A stretch of 64,000 nucleotides of DNA, taken from assembly GCA_029204225.1 (NCBI GenBank), contig CM055106.1, positions 33,824,361 through 33,888,360 of the forward strand. The letters run 5' to 3'. The notes under the pieces are model-generated. The model saw only the letters and a program-made list of their open reading frames with translations. It was not told where the DNA came from and searched no databases. Position 1 is the stretch's first letter, and every line of letters starts with the position of its first letter. Position numbers and translations under genes: made by a program. The DNA comes from Diphasiastrum complanatum (lineage: Eukaryota > Streptophyta > Lycopodiopsida > Lycopodiales > Lycopodiaceae). This document shows, piece by piece, positions 37,991 through 50,259 of the stretch.

Positions 37991-39978
37991 TTTAAGGCTG
38001 AGCATAAAAAATCTAATAACTATGTGGCTATGACCTCAAAATGATGCCTACATCTCACCTAGACAAGATTGGCAAAGCTTTAACTTGAGTTTTTGGATGT
38101 AACAAGTTAAATATGGGTCAAACTTGGTGTCTCCAACTAGGTTGGGTGCCCTACCCACCTTACTTCAATCGCTATGACTTCCACAAGACGCATTCAATTG
38201 GGTTGAAACAAATTGCAACACAAACTAGCTTTCCATCAAACAATCAAGCACCAATTTTGGATCAACCTTGGAGATACACCAACAAGTCAAAGTGGAAAAT
38301 ACATAATATGCCACACTTGAGATGACAACCTTAGAACGAGAAAGAACCTTGTTATGAGGTTATTGACATTTTTAGTATCACATACCTTTGTGTGTAATCA
38401 CATGATCATATATGTTGAGAAAACTACAAAAGAAAAAAATCAAGCATCTACATTTTTTGAGTTGAATTTTTTTTTTGGGAAACAAAGAGAGAAACAAATC
38501 TTCTAATTTAGTTCAAAATGGAAGTATGGTCTATAATAATGCATTATGGAAAATGTCGGGGGGTTGCCTAAAATTTGGGAGTATGAAGTGGTGAGAATGT
38601 TGTGTGCTTTCATTGCATAATGGATTATCTATGGCTTATTTTCACATGACAATTGGGAAAATGGAATTGACGTTTCAGAGAAAAGAAACATGTGGATGCA
38701 CATTAGTAATTACACTCATGGAGTCACTTCTAAAATACAAAGAAAACCCGAGCACATAGCATTACCATTATAAAATGGATTATGCATGAGTATATTTGGT
38801 TATGGCACCTGAATTTTGTGCCCATGGGCCATGTGCCCTTAAAATGACGCACATTTTCATAATTAAGGGACTTAAAAATGGCGTGTATAATCCATTAAGT
38901 GCGAGATGATTTGGCTGCCGGGTTCTTTCGGGCTCACAGATTCCCTTCATCTGGTAAAACTGGCTGCCAATCTCTCGATGCTCTACAAAGAGCTACCCTA
39001 CCATTTTCCTGCAGCAGCTTCACATGGGCTGTCATAGATCTTAAAAATTGCATTAAAGCTAAGGGACTGGGCTCAAGCCCAAAGCAAATTCCTTTCAAAT
39101 GAACTAGAAAGGCTGCAATTATTGAAAACAAGCCTGAACGGGGGAGCAGCGACTTCGAATTTCTTCTCGCTTTAGAATCTCCAGAGGCGCCAAGTTATAA
39201 CTGTTGTCTGTAAACAAACGCTGGTTGCGCTCTACATTGACTCATTGTCATTGAGTCATTGACTCCTTCGACGGGATTCATATCATACCTACAACTGCTC
39301 ACACGTTACGGCTGCATCGTGGGCCGTGGCTTACAAAACCGTGTCTTCTCGGGATGTCCAACTGCCTTGTAAGTAGTAGCGCTCCGAGCTCCATCATCCA
39401 TGCTTACAAGTTAATAGGCCTGAATCAGGGTACAAGCTACAAGATTTGATACCACCTTTAAGAACACATGAACAAATGCATATCGAGATCTTTCGGGATC
39501 TGAAAGCAAATCGAACTTCTAGACTGCAGATTTGCACTTGGACTTCAGGTAGCCTTCAGCTACCGGCACAATGGCACATGCTTGCAGTATAAGTATTATG
39601 TGAGGCAGCAATTGATAAATGACAAAATGTCTAAGTTGCTTTTAATGGGCTGTGTTGGCACACTACCTCCCATTCGTTTAGTGCACAGGCCGCTGAATAG
39701 GGCCTCGGACCTCCAGTCAGTTGTAGTAACGTTGCCGTCGTTGCCAAGACAGATCTGCCACGGCTGTAAAGATTGCTTTTTCTTCACAAATGAATTGTGC
39801 ATTCTAACATGCACACAACATTAATTAAACAACGATATAATTTCTCTCTTATTTCATTTACCATTTCTCGCAAGTCTCATATTTATGAGATCCAACTTTT
39901 ATTATTATCATAGAAATATAAGTCTTTATAATGCATGCCAAGATAGATTGCAGTAATGATACCTTAGAAATCAATAAC

Positions 39979-39981
<3 letters not shown>
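37991..39981. other. Unassigned stretch
   Basis: No element recognised. 38890-39450 is richer in G+C than its surroundings and reads like old host sequence. On the minus strand, 38934-39131 is open for 65 codons with LKGICFGLEPSP and MQFLRSMTAHVKLLQENGRV, which is protein-like but unassigned. The window 39596-39814 is open on both strands and is not convincing. Confidence 0.4.

Positions 39982-40043
<62 letters not shown>
39982..40043. repeat. Compound (TA)n(GA)n microsatellite
   Basis: TA run followed directly by a GA run, ending just before the element at 40052. Confidence 0.95.
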
Positions 40044-40051
40044 ATTAATTT

Positions 40052-41305
40052 TGTTAGAGAAAACATGTTTTGAGCTTTTTCATTGCGCCACGTAGCCCTA
40101 GCACCATCAAAAAATGGCATCTGCCAACTGGCAATTGGCTAGGACGTCGGTTGGAACGTATCATTGCATTCTATTGGTGTTAAGCAAAACAACTTTGTGT
40201 TTGCTGATGTCATCAATCAGCACCATCTATGGCTATCCATGTTTTCGTCTTCTTGGCATTACCCTACGTGTGCCTTGGCTATAAAGCATGCCCAAGCTAG
40301 GAGGGTCAAGCATCCAGAAAAATTCAGTTCTTTGTAATATCTTCTTTTGTTGAATGATGGTAGCTTCTATGCATTCTTGATATGTTCTCTCTCTACTTCT
40401 TGAATGGATGTGTTCTTGAACACAACATAAGGTTGTTTCATCTACACTTTATTGTATCATGTTACAGAACATTGCTTAATTCTTACATAATCCAACAAAG
40501 GTTATCCCACCAATGCCATGATTCAACGATCTACTCAGCCAACGATCTCTCTCACAATCTCTCCACTTGCGCTTGCTCAACTCCTTTCTTTGAGTTCCGC
40601 ATTTTTTGCAGCTAGTGCAACCCTCTACCTACTCCGGTGATTAGCATCTCTTTCTAAGGTCCACGTCTCCCTCTACATTGCAGCTACTTGTGATGCAATG
40701 AATTCTATCTGAGCTCCATTTCCTTGAATATTGAATATCAGATTGCAGCAGAAGCATGGAGGGAAGATGGCAGTTGGATCAAAGCTTAACTACAGAGGAA
40801 GGAAGCTAGTGGTTAGGAGCGAACCAAAGAATCATCTTGGAGAAAGCAAAATGCATCACAAACTACTTCAAACCAATTTATCCCTCGATTCAATGGTCAT
40901 TAACTAGAGATATTGTACATGTTTGATTATGGTGGCGAGGAATCTTAACCTTGATGGATGTGGAGGAGTGCAAAGAAATCTGTATCTCTTGAAATCATAG
41001 CATTCAGGCTCAAAACATGAAATCAACCTTTCTGTAGCTTCTTCTAGATGTTAGATAAATCAGATATTCAAATCATGCCTAGGCCTTGGCTATAAAGCAT
41101 GCCCATATTGGGAGGGTCAGGCATCCCAAAAAATCAAGAGCTCTTTGTAATATCTTCTTTTGTTGAATGTATGACAGCTTATGTGCGTTCTTGAAATGTT
41201 CAATCTCTCACTACTTCTTGAATGGATGTGTTTTTGAATACAACGTAAGGTTGTTCCATTTACATGTTATTAAATCATATTACAGAACATTGCTTAATTC
41301 TCACA
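40052..41305 (+). mobile_element. Small non-coding element with direct terminal repeats (TRIM- or LARD-like)
   Basis: A segment at about 40275-40487 recurs at about 41087-41305 in the same orientation. Both carry CCTTGGCTATAAAGCATGCCC, with a TATA-type word, then TTTGTAATATCTTCTTTTGTTG, and both end with TGCTTAATTC(T/C)(T/C)ACATAA. If the left repeat is a full LTR it could begin at TGTTAGAG (40052), giving about 436 bp; the right copy shows only its later part. The internal 600 bp codes for nothing. No primer site of the TGGTATC type follows the left repeat. This fits a short LTR element without coding capacity, incomplete on one side. Confidence 0.55.
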
Positions 41306-42592
41306 TAACACAATCCATGTGATGTGAAAGGAGAGAGACACGGATCTATTTGGAATCTCTGAAAAGGCCATTGAAATCCAAGATTTATTTGAAATCTATG
41401 AAAAGGTCATTGATGGAACCAATAGGATCCATGTCACTAAAACATAGAGTGAGAGAGTATTAAATTTGTCAAATAGTTAGAGCCTATGATACCATGCCCT
41501 TTACCACTCCCTCTTGATGATGAATTGTTTTCCAACCCTCACTATAACCTAGAATATGAGGAGAATGTAGTGAGGAATAAAAAGAAAACAATTTTCATAG
41601 ACAAATTACATCTATTATTTACACATTCTTTTGGAGATGGACTATATAAAAAGTTGAATGGTCAATCTGGAGAGTCCGAATCATGTAGGAGTTGTGAAAA
41701 TAATTTTTGTAAGAAAATGGATTCAATCTTCAAATTATCTTCAACGATATGAGCAAGTGGGTCTAGTACAATAGTGATTTTGTGTGAGATGCACTCTAAG
41801 ACAAGTAAGTCAAAACCTACTTAGTGTTCTCCTTTCAACTAAAGGGTTTTAAAATGGAAACTTACAGGTGTGTGATTTGCATCAATTCAACTATTAACTT
41901 TTGATGCTTCTATTGTTGATAGATGAGGTGATAAATCATTCACTAATGTTCTTGAAACTCCCGACAAATCAACCCATATGTGTCCTTCATTTGTTTGTAC
42001 GATGCATTCATTTCATGATTTGGATATGTTGTGAAAATCTCATGCTTGCACTCAGAGAAGCATCACCATTTGACACATCATAGCTCGATTTTTTTTAGAT
42101 TAGAGTAACATAGGTAAAGGTTGTGAAGAATACATTAAGTATGGTGCTTTTGAGATAAAAAGTCATGTGTCTTTAACCCCTGTTAATTTGTTTGAGCAAG
42201 CATTTATATTTTTAGTTTATCATTTAAAAACTAGGCTCAATTCAACCATTTCCATTAGGGGATATTAGAACTCAAAATGGGCCCTTCGTCAAGATGTTTT
42301 TTTTTTACTTCGCACGCTTTCAACACTTATGTGTCCCAATCAGTGGTGTCCATCTGTGACGAACTATAACAATGGTTGACGGACAAAAAATGTTTTTGCC
42401 TTTCCCGGCCAAATTTTCATGATTTTCAAAAATCTCATCGGGCAGGACAAATGATTGTGATTGGACCATAATTACTGCCCAAATACTCTTTTGCTACCCA
42501 TATTTGTACTCTCGAGGTTGATTTGATGTCAATCTTTGTAAACTGTAGTTAACTAATCCTTGCAGTTTAGGAACTTCTTGTCATTCTTAGGT
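41306..42592. other. Unassigned stretch
   Basis: No LTR edge, gene or RNA recognised. Short open stretches at 41486-41752 and 41901-42083 lack any family signal. Confidence 0.5.
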
Positions 42593-43632
42593 TGATGCGA
42601 AAAATGCACTCAGAAAATGCAAATTCTAGCCAAAAACTTTGGTGACAAACTGATAAAATTAAATGACGAACGATTGGCGAAACTTTTTGCCACACTCGAA
42701 TTATTTCTGTTCGAGTTGGATCAATCAAGCTCTGTAACACAACCAAATGAAACGAGATGAATTCTAAACGAAAATGAAATGAAGTGAAGCGAAGCAAAAC
42801 CTAAACGAGCACAGACATTGATTCATGCTGGAAGCACAGATCACGAAACGAAACGAAAGAATTTGCGACAAGATCAATCAAGCTCTATAACAAGATGAGA
42901 CGAGACGAGACAAAATGAAATAGGATAAAATGAAATGAAATGAAACCTTAGTGAGCTCTGTAATTGATTTACCCTTATAGCCCAGTGATCGTGAAGCGAA
43001 GCATGAAGCGAAAGGATTCGCGAAAGAAATCAATTCGTCATGAATTCAGATATGATTGCTGGTCACTATCGGATATATCATTTCTACAATCCTTCAAAGA
43101 GTAGATAGACACTGCTGATCTACGTTAACAGATTAATGTAGCATTCAACGAAATCAAACCAATGTGCGAAAATTGAATGAACAAAAGAATCAGACACACG
43201 AATTGTAGCAGACAAAAATACATTCGAGATCATACAATTATATAGATTAATAAGGTGCACAACAACTATAATATCATCTATTGATTTTATGATTCTTCAA
43301 GCACTACATGACAAATCCACGCAGTGCGTTGGCATGAGAGAAATACAGTTCTCTCACAAATTTGAGTCTCGCTTACTAGCGGACTTCTTGATCTACAGAT
43401 CCTATGCAGAATTGTCTCTCACGCAGGTGGACTTGTATTTTGTATATTTCATCTTCTGACTTCTTGTCTTGCTTACTAGCATTTGACATACTGTATATAG
43501 TTCGCGAACAATTTTGTGTCGCATCTTGTAACTTACAGATTAGAAAGATTAAACATCTACAACTAATTCGTGAATTACAAGAGCGGCAGATTAGCCATGA
43601 TCTAGAACACTTCTGATGATGTCATGACATCA
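42593..43632 (-). repeat. Outer copia 3' LTR, 1040 bp
   Basis: Plus-strand ends are TGATGCGAAAAATGC and TGATGTCATGACATCA. The latter is a perfect 16-bp palindrome at 43617-43632. 42740-42960 is a purine-rich stretch of GAAACGA and GAGACGA words. It matches the LTR at 62780-63860. Confidence 0.85.
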
Positions 43633-45339
43633 GATAAGATATTTGTATCCCTTGGTACTTGGTTGATCTTCTTGATCAATTGAGGAGCACGACTGATTTC
43701 GTGTCGTGTCATGTCGCCTTTTGTCAAAGGTTCATAATTGAAAGCTAGCAAAGCTTTTGCATTAGAAACAAAATGTTTCTTCAGCTCCCTCTCAAAGCAT
43801 GATAGCTTGATGACTCCAAAACTGCTCCCCTGTCTCTCGAATAGACCTTTGTCTAGGGCCTTTGTGAAAATGTTAGCAACCATGTCTTTCGTTCCAATGA
43901 AGGTGGTCTACAACATCTTCTTGCCAATCAAGTGGTACAATGTGTTTCGTCCTTGAGTGAAACACAAGGTCTTTCATCAGATGTATTGCAGATGTGTAGT
44001 CCATCTACAAAACCAAAGGTTTGTTTTTTGTTTTGCCCAATTCATCTAGAAATTGTTTGAGCCAAATTATCTTGTTGGCCATTTTTGCTGCTGCAACATA
44101 CTCTGCTTCGTAGGATGACTAAGCCACAATGGTTTGCTTCTTGCTGACCCAGAGAATTGTTGCACCTGACGCGATGGTGCATCCTCCTGAGACACTTTTA
44201 CAGTCATCCTTCAAGGATGCCCAACTAACATCACTGTAGGAAATCATCTGGAACCCTGCATCACGACAATAACACAAACCATAATCCTTGTTAATTGAAG
44301 ATATTGCAAAATTTGTTCTACAATCTTCCAATGTGTCCAGCCAAGATTTGTGCAGAATTGGCTCATCGTGAACATTGCATAAGCAATGTCAGGACGTGTG
44401 TTGTCTGCAAAGTACATCATCGATCTTATCAGTTTTCTGTATGGTGTGAGCTGCATCAATTCTCTCTCTTCTGTAGTCCTCGAACAATTTTTGTTCGTTA
44501 GCACCATTCCTGCAAGCATTGGGGTATTCGCTCCTTTACAGTTCAGCATCCCGAAATCCTCCAAGATTTGTTGGGTGTATCTGGACTGATGAAGGTACAG
44601 CTTACCTCCCTCATAGTCTCTGTCAATCTGCAAGCCCAGATAACACCTGGCTTCTCCCAGATCCACAATCTCAAAATGTTTCAAGATGTCATTCTTTACT
44701 TCAGCAATCAACTTCTCACTCTTGCAGAGTACCAGAGTGTCGTTCACATACACATCCACAATGATGATCTTTCCATCTGTAATTCTCACTTCTCAAATCT
44801 TTCATCTTCTGATTCGTCACTCGAATGCAAAGCGACTCAAAAATCTTCGTTTTTGTGTTGTCTTTTGCTCCTTCTGTCACTGGTGGCAGATCATAGTACT
44901 ATCTTTCCAAAACTTCATAGCTGACAGGATCATCATTGGCCATTGTTCTACTCTCATCAAATCTAACACCTCTGATTGTCTTCACAGTGTTTGTGTCTGG
45001 CATGTAGACTCTATGGTATGACAAATTGTTGTCATAACCTACAAGATATCCATGTTCAGCCTTCTCATCAATAAAGGTAATGTAATATTTCGACTCCTAC
45101 TGAGATCACATTGAAAGGCCCACAGATGTCAGAATGCACTAACTCAAAAATCTTAGTCGTTCTGTAGGAGTCTTTGACAAATGGAGTGCAAGACATCTTA
45201 CCCTTCAAACATGCATCACAGGTGGTCAAATTGTTCGCATTCGAGATGCTGACCCCTGTTATTGCTCCATGATGGCTTGCTTGGTAAAGTGCCATTGAAT
45301 TCATATGACATAGTCTTCTATGCCACAAATTGTCTCTCG
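43633..45339 (-). mobile_element. Outer copia pol part: pre-integrase, RT, RNase H
   Basis: Reading leftward: a pre-integrase and zinc-binding piece (45068-45339) with NLWHRRLCHMN and CDACLKGKMSCTPF, a connection with a VSYEVLERYYDLPP-like block near 44900, RT with VDVYVNDTLVLC (the YVDD equivalent), DLGEARCYLGLQID and NTRPDIAYAM (44244-44789), then RNase H with SWASLKDDCKSVSGG and ILWVSKKQT (44119-44331) and the tail MVANIFTKALDKGLFE (43602-43883). Standard copia order. Broken. Confidence 0.88.
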
Positions 45340-45551
45340 TGTGGATGACCTAGTAAAGGTTATCCAAGGCAATGTCTTTCCTATTAAAGGTCTTGTCCTT
45401 AATTACAAGGCAAGTACTTAGGAGATATATTCCCGAAAAATGACTTAGGCCTCTTTATGATTTATACTTAACCAGCTCATATCTTCATTTTCGAGTATAT
45501 CATGCCATATTTATGTTGATATTCAATTTTTAACAATAAGGTGGCATCACA
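45340..45551 (-). repeat. Gypsy copy II 3' LTR, U3 portion
   Basis: Matches 56162-56358 (about nine in ten bases) in the same orientation. It ends CATCACA next to the polypurine tract, which identifies it as the start of the 3' LTR on the minus strand. Its other edge abuts the outer copia pol directly. Confidence 0.8.
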
Positions 45552-45566
45552 TATATCCCCTTCCTC

Positions 45567-46253
45567 AAATGTGAAATGTGTGAAAAATACAGATCCTAAG
45601 TGGATCTAAACTCCAAGATCATTGGCTTGAATGCTTGCACTCCAAACTACATAAGCTAGGAATTGGCAACACATTCTATGCTACCTAGAATGCAAAGAAC
45701 TTGATCAAAAAGCATTTATCACAAATGGAAACTTCCATAAACATCAAGTGCGGCCCAAAATAGCATTATACAGTCCATAATACATCAGCCTATCACTTTT
45801 GGAAAGCACCTAAGATCATACACAATAGCTTGAAGACAATACACACAACAATGCTCTCAATGGAGGAAGAAACAATGACAATGATCTATTGATCTCAATG
45901 AAGCATACAAAAGGTTTCTCCAACCTGTTCTCCACGACTTCCCTACTATTTATGGATGAGGAAGATGACTCTCTCTCCTCTCTCTAGAAGGTACTTGACC
46001 CTAGATATTCCCTATATAGGAAAAATAGCTAAAAATGGCTTATATGACCAAAATACATCAAAATGGTCTCATTTTGAAGGGTATGAAGTTTGACACTTCA
46101 TCATACTGAAAAAATACAGTAAATAAAAACATTGTGGCCTGGTTCACACGTGTGAAACTCCAGAACCAAAACTATTTACAATTTTAGCCAATTTAGGCCT
46201 CAAACTAGCTAGGAAATGTTGACAATTTTCACAAAATGTCCTCGTGAACATAA
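45567..46253. other. Non-coding 3' part of gypsy copy II
   Basis: Between the polypurine tract and the nested solo LTR. No coding signal; it holds CACACGTGTGAAA words near 46150 like those in the adjacent copia LTR family. Confidence 0.5.
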
Positions 46254-46903
46254 TGTGAAAGATTCAACTAGTTTCATCACATTTTGCAATACTTCCATAT
46301 TTGGCATATTGAGGCCAAAACTTGTTTTAGACTTAGAGGTTGACTTTTCAAACTTCATTAGTCTAAATTTCATTTGAATAAACACTTTTTGAAAGTGTGG
46401 GAAAGATAGAATGCGAGTTTGAGTAGATTCAATTTGAATAAGTTGGGTACATTGAATCTAGACCCAAAATTGGTAGGATTAGCATTTTGGTGGGAAAGCC
46501 AAGTGGCCAAATAGGGTTTGGACCTGCTATAAAAGGATGTAACTCGTGGAGAGAGTCATCTTCTCTCTTCTCTATCTCATTTCATGCTTATACATGGTTC
46601 TCTTGGGTTCTACTATCCATTGGTGCACTATCTTGGTGATTGCTTGCAATTCTATGTGTAGAATGATCTATATTTGCTCTTTTTGGATCCACACGTGTGA
46701 AATACAGTAGCTGTCTGGTTTTGTACGGACAGCAACAGTACATAATCATTTCATTCAAGTTTGATCAAGTTCTATTAGTGTTTGCATCTCAAATTGTGTG
46801 TAGATGCTGATTTTTCTACATTGGTGAAATTGGTAGTGTATTTCTCTTTCTAACCAAAGATCATTCAAGTGGATTGGATCTTAAGGATCTGAAATCTTTC
46901 ACA
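46254..46903 (+). repeat. Solo copia LTR, 650 bp, nested in gypsy copy II
   Basis: Ends TGTGAAAGATT and AATCTTTCACA are an exact 11-bp inverted pair. The flanks CATAA and CATAG agree in four of five bases, fitting an aged target duplication. It is the same family and length as the 3' LTR at 32300-32949, including the GCTATAAAAGGATG TATA-type word. No internal region is present, so it is a solo LTR left by LTR-LTR recombination. Confidence 0.88.
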
Positions 46904-47169
46904 CATAGCATCTTCTTTTTGAGGATTATTCGCGAAACATTCTGTTCTTCAGATTTTCGTTAAGACGAAAACATATTTCTTCGTATATTTCATCCTTTAG
47001 ATATTTCTTCGTCTTAGAGAATATGTGTCTTGTTGTTTCTTGAATTGAATAGGTTGTTTTGAGTTGATCTTTGAATTGTTGATGAAAACTGGAATTAAAT
47101 TTCAAAACATCTTTAAACTTCAAAAATTCAGCATCCCATAGAAACATCAGCACAACAAAGGCATGAATG

Positions 47170-49917
47170 AATGTTTTATGAACGATTCAATTCTTCATAT
47201 AATTTTTGAGCAAACTCCAAGTTTTGTTGAGCTTCGATCAACAGCAAGTCTTCTTTTGATTTTGTGTAGCGGCCATTTGGTAAGTTGCCGAATTCTTCTA
47301 ACTTGACCGGGAGCAATGTTCCATCGAACAGCTCCTGAGTTAACTTTGTATCTTCGTCTGAATCACTACGAAGGGTGACTTCTTTTCAATAACGAGCTAA
47401 AAATCTAATAAAAGAGCTTTTAACATAAAGATCTTGAACGAAAAATAATGTCTTTTCCGTGAAAGTACCAAACTGCCAAAATGAATATGTACAGAACTTC
47501 TTGTAGTGAAATGACTTCCTTCTATCTTGTAGATTGTGTCAAATTTCCGCAAAATAATCTACAAGATTTCGCTCCCAATCCACATAAAGGCTAAATAGTT
47601 TTGGATAAGCCACATTTATATTAATTAGCAACTCGACATCGTTGAATTCGCCTAAATCCGCAACAGCTTGTGGTTTCTACAGCTGAAACTGCGACTTTCG
47701 CTTCCAAAAATGTCGCTTATTGTCTTCAATCCACAAAAATTGAAACTCTTTGATTCGAATATATTTCAGAACATACATAGCCGAAGAGCCTATGTATTAC
47801 TCTACTGATCCAAAAGGCATGACCTGGAACTTACCCTGGATTATGCCCCAGCAGAGACATCCTTTCTATTTGATAGAGAGTTGGGCCCATAACCAGATAA
47901 AGTCGTCCTTCTCCCAAGGTCGCTTCCATTCGTCGAAGGTGATGCCTACTGCCCTTGGTAGCATCATGTAATCCACACGCCATTGTCATTCAGCATTAAA
48001 TGCATGTGGACACCATTTCCAGAAGCGTTCAGGAAACACACGGAATCTATCAGCACATACCTTCGACTGATTGCACCATGTACACTTTGGCTGTGTGGAT
48101 GCAGTTGCCAAGTCCTGAGTTTGCAACTCAACATCCAGCTTCTGATCTTCCAATTGTTGCTTGAGATTCGACTGCTCCTGCTCTAGCTTGTCAAGATTCG
48201 TGACAGCCTCCAAATACTCAAGGTGGTCTGAGGCTCCAGAACAGGATGGCACAGCTTGAAGTTGTTGTGTGAGATCATCAATGCGAAGCAGGGCTTGAAG
48301 ATATTCGTTGTGTGAATTGGGCCTGCTAGAAGATGGGGTGGCTTCACTCGAGAGCTCCTACAGCTCGGCCAACTCTTCCTCGACAAGTGCCTTCGCATCC
48401 TTGAGCGGTTGCAAGAACTCGACTCAAAAAATTTTCAGCATTTGGCCTTGGGTTCAGCTTTGTGAGGTCTATGGTGACCGACCCTGCATTAGTGCACATA
48501 GAGAGACAAGCTTCTACCTTTATTCTTGTCATTCGCTCCTCCTGCAAATATTTCTGGAGGGTGACATTATGTTGATTCACAGCCAAAAGTTGTTGCTTCA
48601 AAGAATCATTTTGAATCTGAAAATTGTCAGACTTGGCCTCAATTGCCTTATTCATCTTCTTCAAATAATCAGCTTTGTTTATCAGAGTCTGAAGCTGTGT
48701 TTCGAGGAAACGATTTCGTTTGATCAGCTTCGTGTTGTCTGATTCAAGCGAATCGATCTTCTCGTAAGATGCCTTTAGATCCTTTGGCATCTCCTTTCTG
48801 AGTTAACAAACTCCATGGTAATCTTTTGATGTTACTTGTCCAACTCATACACTTCAGCTACTAGATTTTTGGCTTTCTCTGTCATGGTTTGAAACCACTG
48901 GGACTGGTTGTCTGGTTCATCTTCATCTTCAATAGGTGCCTCAGGGTCGCCTTCAGCAGCTGCTCGTGCTTTCTCTGATGTGTCAGACTGGGTTGCATCA
49001 TCATCAGAGGTGGATGCACTCTGCTGCTTTTGAGATGTGGAAGCAAATGCTAACTTTGAATATTCAGCAGCAGCAGTAGTATCCCCATCTATATCCATTG
49101 CCACAAGTGGAACTGTATCTGGTTGGGATGGTGCAGCATCAATCTCCATAGCAGTGGTAGCTGCCACTTTGACTGCTGGTGCAGCATCTGGTGTAACCAA
49201 AATAGGGACAGGCAGGATGCTGGAAAGATGAATTGGCTTGGGAGCCAACATCCTTCCCGTTAGCATTGTTTTCTCTTGCTCATTCAAAATGTCAAAATGG
49301 GCACACAATCGAGAAACATGTGCTCCAACGCCAGAAATCTTTTGATGCTTAATCCATCACAAAAAAGCCTTGTAGGTAATAACGCCAAAGCAAACTGGAT
49401 TACCCACTAACGCATCCAATATATAGCCAAGATTTTGGACTGAAATTGTCGCATCCGCATCCGTAAAAAATATTGCTTGATTCGCGTATTTACAAAACAG
49501 CTTGAATGTTATATTCTTGATCATTAAAATTTTGTACCCCTTCATGGGTATGAAACAATCGCTCAAAAAATGTGCCGCTTCATCCACTGAGTCTTTGTTC
49601 GTTGAAACCATCTTCCCATCCAAAGGTAACCCGAAGGTTGTGCAAAATAGGTCTTCAGTAATGGTGAAAAATTTTTCTCGCACATGAACTTTGAAGTCCA
49701 CCTCAGAGATTGAGTAGATGGAGTTCACAAATTCAGTACTTACTTCAGATAAGATTATAGAGGGATCCACTTTCAGATCACCCAACCTACATTGATCCAA
49801 ATAAGACTGGATGGATGCCAGGCGGATTCCTGCGCGTGCTTTCCAAATGATAGTAGAATTAGAATTTGATCCGGAAGCCATTGGTTGAGTGTTTGACGAC
49901 AACTTCGTAGATCGCAA
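47170..49917 (-). mobile_element. Accessory coding region of gypsy copy II, downstream of integrase
   Basis: About 2.7 kb on the same strand as pol. It holds, in order: a 186-codon part (49357-49917) with ISEVDFKVHVREKFFTITED and TTFGLPLDGKMVS, reminiscent of the uncharacterised plant transposon-protein domain seen in repeats; an Ala/Thr/Asp-rich acidic part (48832-49308); a coiled-coil part with regular Leu spacing (48344-48790); a Gln/Leu-rich helical part ending CTWCNQSKVCADRF and FWKWCPHAF (47986-48252); and weaker continuing sequence to about 47170. I see no signal peptide or membrane segment, so nothing supports an envelope protein. Function unknown. Broken, with several defects. Confidence 0.55.
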
Positions 49918-50259
49918 AAGTTCGTATGAGAGTGCTTTGATCGCAAAGAGAATGAGCGCAAGAAAGCATGTAATCGCAGAAAGAAAGTGTAAAGAAGAAA
50001 ATGAAAAATAACTATGTTATGCAGTAGCGGTGTGGAAGGGATAATGACGTGGGATGGTGACATGACATCTGTCACTTCCATTTATGGAGGATGTGCATGG
50101 GTCAGTGTTTGAAACTATAATTTGACAGATCGATCTTTAATGACGGAAGACCGTTTGTGAAAAGAAAAGAATTAAATTAAGAAGAAACAATATTTGTTTT
50201 GATATGTGAGCGTACACACGTGTGAATAATGATGATCATGTGGCCATCATCTTTAATGG

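Noticed and set aside
38934-39131. Possible host exon on the minus strand
   Set aside because: Protein-like composition but no family, no clear splice sites and no neighbouring exon; kept only as a note in the unassigned stretch.
42740-42960. CRISPR-like or satellite array
   Set aside because: The words are irregular in length and spacing, without spacers; it is a purine-rich LTR stretch in plant DNA.
44295-45021. Several overlapping plus-strand open stretches
   Set aside because: They are shadows of the minus-strand copia RT and connection region, which has clear motifs.
48308-48742. Plus-strand open stretch of 144 codons
   Set aside because: It is antisense to the coiled-coil part of the gypsy accessory region, which has the better amino-acid pattern.
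47170-49917. Envelope gene in the Athila position
   Set aside because: No signal peptide, membrane segment or cleavage-type motif is visible; the parts are acidic and coiled-coil.
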